A DNA stretch of 64,000 nucleotides, from contig JAHYIO010000039.1 of the NCBI GenBank assembly GCA_020543525.1, positions 1,798,001-1,862,000 on the forward strand. The letters are read 5' to 3'. Below, piece after piece: positions 56,494-64,000 of this stretch. A program made the translations under genes and the position numbers. Source of the DNA: Coriolopsis trogii (lineage: Eukaryota > Basidiomycota > Agaricomycetes > Polyporales > Polyporaceae). The notes under the pieces are model-generated. The model had not been told where the DNA came from and made no database searches. It worked only from the letters and a program-made list of their open reading frames with translations. Each line of letters opens with the position of its first letter. Within the stretch, counting starts at the first letter, position 1.

Positions 56494-56880
56494 ACCGAGT
56501 ACCGAGCTGGCTAGAGATCGTGAGCAGTCTGCGCGAGAGCTTCAGGTGTAGGAGATGAGAGCGATGGCCAGCTAGCTCTGAGATACGATGAGATGGGGCA
56601 CGGTGGAAGGGGCATGCGAAGTTTTATAGTATAATTTATAGGGAGGCCTGGCCGAGGGCACGCATTCGAGGCGTGTACGCGGCGCATCAGCTGGCGCCTT
56701 CTATCCGACTGGACTCGTGTTCTTATTCTTCCTTCAGTCTGGCCCATCCCGCCCCAATTGTCCCCTACACCTTGGTCGAGACCCGTCAATGTAGAAGGAA
56801 TGGCGAATTGATTGACTGTTGAGACATCCAGGAAGGAGTGCGACTTACGTTATATCAGAAATAGACATCTTATGGCAAGG
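56494..56880. other. Promoter region of the third BTB gene
   Basis: No gene is seen. A TATAGTATAATTTATAG stretch near 56625-56641 may be the core promoter for the minus-strand BTB gene. Confidence 0.4.
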
Positions 56881-58172
56881 TCATTTGGGCACACGTCGGG
56901 AAGTAGCCAGAGGCAAGTTGTAAATGTTGCGGATAGATCTTAGACAAGTGTAGACCTTGAACGAATGCGAGACCGTGCATGGTCCTGAGAAAGTCGCGTG
57001 CGCACCGCCATTCGGCGTGTCCGAACCCAATGGGAATTGCGCAACGGTAAATCCACTGAGCATGTTCTCGTCGCTCGGACACTATGACCGCTCTCCAGGC
57101 ACCGTAGTCTTCGCATCTAAGTTGAGCGCTGATGATATGAGATTTGCAGACCATCGAGCCAAGCGACATAGTATGCACGCCCGGTACGGTTGGCGAACCC
57201 GTCGTACCTCACGGACAACCTTGCATCATGCGATGGGTTATCGTCCGAGAACGTCAGCTTTGGCAACGTCTGTACCAAGGGACTCTTCGTAGGGCGCTTC
57301 CGAATGTATGACTCTAGGATGTTTGCGGTCGGCGAGTCTTGCAGTGTAGCCGTGAAGCGCGATCCATACTCACCTACGAGAGAATACACGACGCTAGGCG
57401 CGAGTAGGCTGTCGAATGGCCCGTTCCAAGGCTGAAGCTTCATGATAGACAACGACGCTCATGATGAGTGGCGGGACTCCACTGCCAGTACAGACTGCGC
57501 ATATAGTCAGTCTCATGCACGGAAAAGCCAGCAGTAGAGATCGTCCTGATTCTGGAGGAACTTCGCGCCGCCAAGGTAGGCAGACGCGCTTACAGTGTCA
57601 AACACCATCGACAAGGCAGCGAACGATCGCGGGCTGTCCATAGGGCTGCAACATGGTTTCTCAGATAATGTATCTGCAATCTTGGGAGAACAAATACGCA
57701 CAAGTCCTACTGGCACGACTTGGCGGCATTGTCGCCCGAGGCACTCGTCAAGAACCAAACGTGTTCGGTCTCGTGCTCGGAGATCTGAGTGAAGCGACCG
57801 GGGGCCCATTCGTGGAGACCAGCCCTTTGATAATCGCTCTGACTGAACTTGGCGAGGCCTTGGGTGTAGAATGCGTTCGCCAAGTGGAATCCAACTTCAA
57901 GGGGCGAGATTGACGAGAAGGAAGGGATAGACTATGGTCCTTTGGGGGGAGACAAACAGGGAGACCTGCAGCGCGTGCGTCCTAGGGCGAGTGGCCGCTG
58001 CCGTCGACCTGATATGGCGAGAAACATGCCCGTGATGTAATGAGAGGTCGAGTGCGTCGAGTCGTCCGGTCCGGGGTCCGTTGGATCTACTGGCTCCAAC
58101 GTTGGCCGACATCGAGCAGCAGCACGACACAGTCCAGGGGTTAACAATGAACATGAAAGCGAGTCTCCTCAT
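56881..58172 (-). pseudogene. Ferritin-like (desiccation/stress-related, RDS1-like) protein, decayed
   Basis: Minus-strand blocks in the right order match the ferritin_2 family: FHLANAFYTQGLAKF with HEWAPGRFTQISEHETEHV near 57.9-57.75 kb, SFAALSMVFDTVSASAYLGGAKFL near 57.6 kb, LAVESRHSS near 57.5 kb, and KLQPWNGPFDSLLAPSVVYSLVG at 57.45 kb. They lie in different frames. A TGA stands in HSS-stop-ASL where the family has a coding residue (often Trp), and the C-terminal part has further stops. Limits are approximate. Function in relatives is stress- or sporulation-linked secretion; this copy is most likely dead. Confidence 0.6.
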
Positions 58173-59335
58173 CTCGACAGCGGCATGTCGAACACCTTCC
58201 TGTTCGCGGGGACGCGCCGGAGGTGAACACGAAAGCAGAACGCGACCACCTCGTTCAAGAACACGGCCCCTCTCCTTCAGTAAGGATGTAAGCTATGACG
58301 ACGAGACGACTCGGACAGAAAAACTGTGCACATCAGCTTCAATATCAGTATCCATTTGTGAGTACACAAGCGTACCATGGTCTACTAGTAGCACGGTGGC
58401 ACCCCGCCGGATGACATGTCAATACAACCTGCTGGCATTCAGGTGAGAAGCCCAGTACTGATGACTCTGAGTGGACGTGGTATCTCATGAAAGGAATCGG
58501 ATGCAAGCTGTTCGAAACGTTTACGTTGAAACGTCAATAAAATATAGACATCGCTAGCCCCGCCGCTACTCTTCCGGCTTCTTCCGGACAAGTGCGTAGA
58601 CGCCGATTTGCATTGGACTTGGTAGTTCTCATATATAATCCTCTACTTGCTCTTGCTGAATCATTGCCCTCCATAAACGTACCATCAACGACCGCAAAGT
58701 CGCGTGGCAGATGCGATAAGCATCTGTGCTCTCGCCAACGCAAACCTGAAGGTCAATCAACGAACTCGAACAGACTGGTCTGGGCTCTCGTATGCACTGC
58801 TGGAACTGGATTAATATTGCCAGGCACCGACTTCGACGGACGGGCCCGTTCCGATCGACCGCAATCTAGCAGGTAGACTCAAGTGGCTCCTTCGACACCA
58901 CCGTGACAGTATCGTTCCCGAACGTGTTGAATTTCATTGTCTTATCGCACCGGTACCAAGCCCTTACAGCTTCCTCTCCTAAGTATGTTGAACCAGGTAC
59001 ACCGCAGAACATGACAAGCGATGGCACCGCAGCTGAAGCTTGAGCGGGTATCCGACGTTGTTTCAAAGCGTGAACTTGTTGCGACAATTTCCTTCACTCA
59101 GTTGGGCCTCGGCCTGCGCATTCCCCGGGACCGCACGGCAAAACTTTGGCCCTTAATGCTGTTCTCTCTTTTGGACAACACAGTCGATCGCGCTCCTCAC
59201 GGACCTGTGCCACCATTACATATATTAACCCCTAATATAGAGACCCGCCTGCTAGCCCGCTTCGTGGCTCAGGTTTGAGACTTTGCTCCCTCCACCCCGC
59301 CAGTCCCTCCTTCCTCGCTGTCTGGCGTATCCAAG
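58173..59335. other. Intergenic gap
   Basis: A minus ORF at 58866-59087 (WYRCDKTMKFNTFGND) reads somewhat protein-like but has no recognised family. TATATTAA at 59221-59228 is probably the core promoter of the next gene. Confidence 0.4.
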
Positions 59336-60629
59336 ATGCTCAGCCTCGCTCGTCTCGCCTCTTTCGCTGTTCTGTTTCTGTCGGTCTTTACTCTCGCCCA
59401 CGCAAACCCTGCCGCTCGCCGCGCTGCCACAAACGCCGAACGTCTAGCCCGTGGACTCGCCCCCGCTCGCCCCAAACGATTGTACAGCGGATCCCGGACC
59501 AGTGTGTGGTTTCATATCGCTCCTTCCTATATCCCGCAATTGACATCTACTAACAGATGTAGCTCGTGCAGTCCCGTCGCCCGTTCCGGGTGCTATGTGA
59601 GTGCCATTGTTTGATGTTGTCAAGCCTCGAAGATGCACTTGCTGATCTCATTCAAAGCCAAACGGGACGCATCGGTGTCTACCAGGCAGGTACTACTGCT
59701 ACTAGCGCGTTGCGCAAGCGTGAGGACGCGATCGGCTTCATGGGCCCATACGGCGTCGACACCAACCCGGCATCCCCGCGGATCATCACCTACACGTTCA
59801 CTGAGCCCGACCCAGTCACATCTCTCGTAGAGCTCAACTGGTCTGGGGTGCGCTCTCGATCCGTACCTTCCCTGCTGGCATCGTCGTTGACCTCCTCCGA
59901 CCAGACCCCATACCGCTTGGCTGCCGTCGCTCAGCGATCGGGACCACAGGTCACGCTCGGTCCAGGGTAGGTTGACCTGCTCCGCCTTCAACAGTACCAG
60001 TGCACGCCTCGCTCACTGATATGCCACGCACTGTGCTGCAGAAACACCGTCCAGGTCGAGCTCCAAAACGTTCGCGCGCACAGTGAGTCGTCTCGAGTCT
60101 ACTACCAGAGCACTGCCGCTCTTGTGCTACTTCTTACCGCGTCTCTACAGCCGCCGCCGGATCCACAACGTCCACCTACGTCTACGACACATACGCCATC
60201 GGGTACGCCCAGACATACATCGTAAGCCCGCTCCTTCCCTCGTGCAACCGTACCCTGACCTGATACCTGCCCAACTCACACAACAGTTCACCGTGGACCC
60301 CGCGACAGGCAAGCTGGCCGCACACTGGGTGAACCCCGACGGCAGTACGTGTCCATTTCTGACAGTGGTGGCCCACACGGCACTGCACGAGTGAAGACGC
60401 TCATTGCCAACTCTCCACCCCCCGCCCCTCCCCTTTGCAGCCTCGAATTCCCCGTACATCGTCATGGCGGGCACGAACCTGTACCTCACGGGCGATGTCG
60501 AGGCGCTTCAGTCATCACTAGGCGCCACTAGTATCGTACCCGTGGTACGTGCCCCACCCTTCTCCCACTCCGCATAGCATGAGCGGTCACTAATCTTTGG
60601 CTCCACAGGATATCTATTTCGAGGTGTAA
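59336..60629 (+). CDS. Small secreted protein of a basidiomycete family
   Basis: Eight exons (59336..59501, 59557..59596, 59658..59966, 60042..60082, 60151..60221, 60287..60344, 60441..60544, 60609..60629) give 269 aa. The signal peptide is LASFAVLFLSVFTLAHA. The pattern TNAERLARGL after a short pro-region, followed by a Pro-rich linker and a beta-rich domain (GRIGVYQAG, TVQVELQNV, STYVYDTYAIGYAQT, SPYIVMAGTNLYLTGD), is common in secreted proteins of wood-decay basidiomycetes with unknown role. No catalytic motif or Cys pattern is seen. The last exon encodes only six residues and the stop. Confidence 0.75.
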
Positions 60630-61099
60630 GAGCACGGCTACGGAGCAGGCATGCTATCACACCCTTGGACTATACGTACTATACTCTTACTACGCGTGTC
60701 GCGCATGTTGTACCTGTCATTACTCGGCTAGTCTGTCCCTCCATCGCTAACTATTCTATCTGTCCTCATGCGTGCTGTACCTGGGCTTATGAGCGGATCA
60801 CGGGATTGAATGTCTTGAGGATGTCTTGAGGACCTTACCAGCAGTTTGGGGCTGCTGAAGAGCAGACCGTCTCATCAAACTGGTGAGGTGAGCGTAAGCT
60901 ACATAGGAGTCGCTGGCCGTTACGGCGCGAAATGCTATATTGATTGACGGTCAAGGGAGTATATTAGGAAATCGACGAAAGAATGACTAGCATATCAGCA
61001 AGGTATCACCAATGCACGAAACGAGGGGGACAGCAGCGCTCTACTGTCCACGCACCACACAACAAGCCATCGCGAATAACACTCGTGCCGAGCACTCGT
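60630..61099. other. Intergenic gap
   Basis: Convergent 3' flanks of the secreted-protein gene and the FAD oxidase gene; no gene is seen. Confidence 0.45.
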
Positions 61100-63382
61100 T
61101 CAGAACTTCCAACCGCCGGCGAGACCCATGACGTTCGCAGGATCATACTGCGCCTTCAACGCCTTCAGCCTCTCCAAGTTCCCCCCGTAGATCCTCTCCA
61201 GCGGCGTGTCGAAGATCGCATAGTTGCCGTACAGCGCTGCGTCCGCCACGTCCTGGCCCTCGCCGAGCGCGACCTGCGTGAGGTGCGCCGCGCTCTCCCG
61301 CGCCGCCGCCCACATCGTCTCGTCCGCAGCGGCGAGCAGGTACGCGTAGTAGATGTTGAGCGGGAGCAGGCCGCGCTCGCGGCTCGGGGGGTACGCCGAG
61401 GACGACGCGGGCGCGTGCGAGAAGATGGAGGGCAGGAAGGGCTCGACGTCGTAGCTGATGAACGTGCCCGACTTGAGAGAGAGACGCTCGCCCCAGAACT
61501 GTGGGCGGGCGAGAGCGTACGTGCGCGACCGGTCAGCTCCGGTGATGATATGGACAGAAGGGCCGATCCACGCCGCACGTACCTTGGTTTCGTTCAAGAC
61601 AGCGGTCATGATGGCAGGCGTGTATTCCAGCAGAGACACGGTATGGAAGATACCACTGAATAGTGCAGGGACATGTCAGCCCTCCGACACCCCAGAAGTT
61701 ACCACTCGGGTGGACCTACCGAGTGCCACTGGTCGCGTCCGACGGTGCAGCCTTCACGAGGTCGAGGAATGAGCGCGTCTTGACGTCCTTGCTGAGGTGC
61801 GGGATGGCGAGGAAGTCGTCGAAGACGCCATCGGGCGGCGTGGGGTAGTCATAGAAGAGCAGCAGAGACACCCCCGGCTGTGATGGCGTGAGACGCACAT
61901 CGAGGGCGTGCAAGGGAACAAGGTGCGAAAGGAGGATGCTCAGTTCGCGCCAGCTACAAGGTTGTACTTGGGGGCGCACCTGTCCAAGAAGGAAGTTGTA
62001 CGTCGGCAAGACTGCCGCCTTGGGATCCTGAACGTTCTGCGAGAACTTCACCGTCGCAGCGTTGACCGCCTCCAAGTTGTTCTCCGTGATGGTAATGAGA
62101 CCACCCTAACAAGATGATCTGTTGGTCAAGTTGCGAGCAAATAGAAGGCTGAATATGGTACGCACCCATACTTGTGTCTGTGGATTGGTCTTGAGAGTGA
62201 ACTTCGTCACAATGCCCTGTCAACAAGACATCAGCATTTCACCACAAGGTATGAATGGCCATCTAAGATCGGCACAACGAAACTGTCATACTCACAAAGT
62301 TGTTGAATCCACCCTGTCGTGATGAGACAACGAACATCAATATCATCAGCGTTCGCAGACAGAACCTAGAACGCACCTTCAAGCCCCAAAAGAGGTCTGG
62401 ATATGTGCTTGCGGTGACAGCGGTGACGGTCCCGTTGGGGAGCACAAGCTCGAAGCCACTCAGGTTGTCAACCGTCAGTCCAAACTGGTTGGTCTTCCAC
62501 GAGTATCCTGCATGGACGTGGAGTTCAGCGCATGAACGTCAAACGTGAACGGATGTTCGCGATGTCCCTGACCGGCCACATCACATCGCACTCACCTCCC
62601 CCAAGGGTAAAGCCCGCGACGCCCACACCGGTAACACGGCCGCCGACGACATTCACAGAATACGGCTCCAGCGCGGCGTATACGTCATCCCAGACGAGCC
62701 CCGCCCCGACGTCCGCGGTGTTCGTCTCCGGGTCGTAGTTGACCTCGCTGAACCGAGACATCGCGATCTGCACGCCCTCAGTGGACGAGAAGCCCGGGTT
62801 TGATGCGTGGCCACCTCCCTTCACCTGTGTGACGTGTGGATTCTCAGCATGTGTGGCTACGTTCTCAGTCGACTCGTAGTAGCTTTGTAACACGTGTAGC
62901 TCTCCCGGCGCTCGCCAAACCGCGCGGAGATCTCGTGTGCACGCATGTGTGAAGGCTGTACGTACCGCAAATGGAGTATTCGTCTCTCCGAGAATCTGGA
63001 GCTGTGAGGTGTGTCAAAGCTTGGCCACCGAGCGCAAGACGCGGTAACGCTCACAATCGTTCCGACGTCTTCAGCCGTTCCAGGCTCGATCGAGCATGCC
63101 GCTTGTTGAGTGCTCGACGATGCCCAGTGTTTGATATCCTGCAGGTAGTGTGGATTCAGATCGAGACCTACCGCCGCGAGTCGCACTTTGATCAACATAG
63201 AGCAATCAGTGAAAGTTAGTGAGCGACTCACCTGGCGAGTGCAGCGCAGAGGCAGAGGACAGAGCGGCTTTAATCTGGTTGCACGCAGAGGTATACTGTC
63301 CTCTGGCCTGCACCCTCTCCCCGGCGGAGTGGGAGACCAATCCGGCGAGGATGACTGTGGCGGCCGCAAGGAATTGACGCAT
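61100..63382 (-). CDS. FAD-linked (berberine-bridge type) oxidase, secreted
   Basis: Eleven exons (63382..63232, 63185..63055, 63001..62966, 62824..62596, 62507..62377, 62313..62296, 62216..62166, 62105..61980, 61877..61720, 61655..61583, 61498..61100) give 500 aa. A signal peptide (FLAAATVILAGLVSHSAG) is followed by the FAD_binding_4 domain: HWASSSTQQAACSIEPGTAED, KGGGHASNPG with His112 as the likely covalent FAD site, GRVTGVGVAGFTLGGG, then PNGTVTAV and DLFWGLKGGFNNFGIV. The BBE tail ends GNLERLKALKAQYDPANV. No Cys follows in the YSWKTNQFGLTVDN segment, so single His attachment of FAD is expected. Relatives oxidise oligosaccharides or alkaloid-like alcohols; substrate unknown. Exon 6 is just 18 nt. 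Confidence 0.9.
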
Positions 63383-64000
63383 GGATGCGGCGACGTAGCG
63401 TCAAGTGTGGTGTGCAGGGGTGTCTAACAGCACAGGGTGTCAGAGAGCCTCTAGAGCGGGTGGTGGCAACGCTGGGAGGTAAATCCTCTGGTGGCTGTTA
63501 TATACACGCGCGATGGACCGGCCTAGAAAATGGACCGTGAAATCTCTGGGCAGACGAACGGAGATGATACTCGTCACCTCCAGGGTCACCGGTGGGCCAC
63601 CCACCTGCCGCAATCACCATTCTGGCAGCGATCTGTGATCGAAAATGGGACACGGACGCATTTGCTGCAGTCCACGCGGATGACCGACCTGTGAAGATGT
63701 GCGGTCAGACGGCTTGCGTTAGACCAGTTTCATCCCTGGCGAGGCTGAAACGCCAATGCACCAAACGTGAGCGGAAAGTCCGATAGCGAATGATTGGCCA
63801 GAACAACCCTACTAGATCTAGAGGCGGTACCGCCCCGCAAGCCTCAGCGTATGCGCTCGTGCCGGCATCACAATTAATGTGCAGCGGGGCGGGGTGTAAA
63901 CCAGGCACCGTGTCCGTCCGGCGTCCGGCTACATAGCGTGAATGGATGGCGTCAGTGGTCATTCAGACGACTCTGGATAATCACCGTGGAACATAGGGGT
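63383..64000. other. Upstream region of the FAD oxidase
   Basis: TATATAA on the minus strand at 63498-63504 lies about 116 nt upstream of the start. No other gene is seen to the window end. Confidence 0.45.

Noticed and set aside
1..64000. tRNA, rRNA or CRISPR arrays
   Set aside because: No cloverleaf with a GTTC-type arm and no regularly spaced repeats were noticed by reading; CRISPR is not expected in a fungal nucleus. A tRNAscan-type search would settle tRNAs.

Overview
The window is nuclear DNA of a filamentous basidiomycete, most likely a wood- or litter-decaying Agaricomycete. The reasons are that genes are split by many introns of about 50-60 nt, that fungal-type (FunK1-like) kinases, BTB and F-box families are present, and that secreted carbohydrate- and redox-active enzymes are common. 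A Tad-like LINE tail and a CACTA element add to this. Nothing bacterial or organellar is seen. The species is not identified. Exon borders were joined by hand using GT/GC-AG signals, reading phase and, where available, paralogues inside the window.

Layout. 1-9 kb: 3' part of a Ser/Pro-rich gene (+), an unrecognised 263-aa gene (-), a repeat-rich stretch (4.7-5.7 kb) duplicated at 38-39.5 kb, and a GMC oxidoreductase (+). 9.6-18.1 kb: a small secreted ORF, amidase 1 (-), methylthioadenosine phosphorylase (-), a purine nucleoside permease-family protein (-) and an unrecognised 168-aa protein (-). 18-24 kb: a repeat-bearing gap, a hypothetical ORF (+), an 80-aa protein that is almost only a dsRNA-binding domain (+) and a protein kinase-like gene (-). 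24.7-36.4 kb: a metabolic block of zinc alcohol/butanediol dehydrogenase 1 (+), amidases 2 and 3 (-,-), a GH43 arabinanase-like enzyme (-) and dehydrogenase 2 (-). 36.4-44.5 kb: a duplicated BTB gene (decayed copy A, intact copy B), a LINE insertion and an F-box gene. 44.7-50.1 kb: GPI mannosyltransferase IV (-), a long fold-back element and amidase 4 (+). 50.2-56.5 kb: a fungal-type kinase gene (-) split by a CACTA transposon, RPB9 (+) and a third BTB gene (-). 56.9-63.4 kb: a ferritin-like pseudogene (-), a small secreted protein (+) and a BBE-type FAD oxidase (-).

How it works together. Housekeeping genes (RPB9, GPI mannosyltransferase IV, MTA phosphorylase) sit among expanded accessory families. 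Four paralogous secreted or membrane-anchored amidases, two dehydrogenases, a GMC oxidase, a GH43 and an FAD oxidase suggest extracellular breakdown or detoxification of plant-derived amides and sugars; this is inference. BTB and F-box genes are candidate ubiquitin-ligase adaptors. The most unusual features are gene structures (two consecutive 8-nt exons shared by both dehydrogenases, start-codon-only first exons, GC-AG introns) and recent mobile-element events with visible target-site duplications. No clear new multi-gene defence or biosynthetic system was found.
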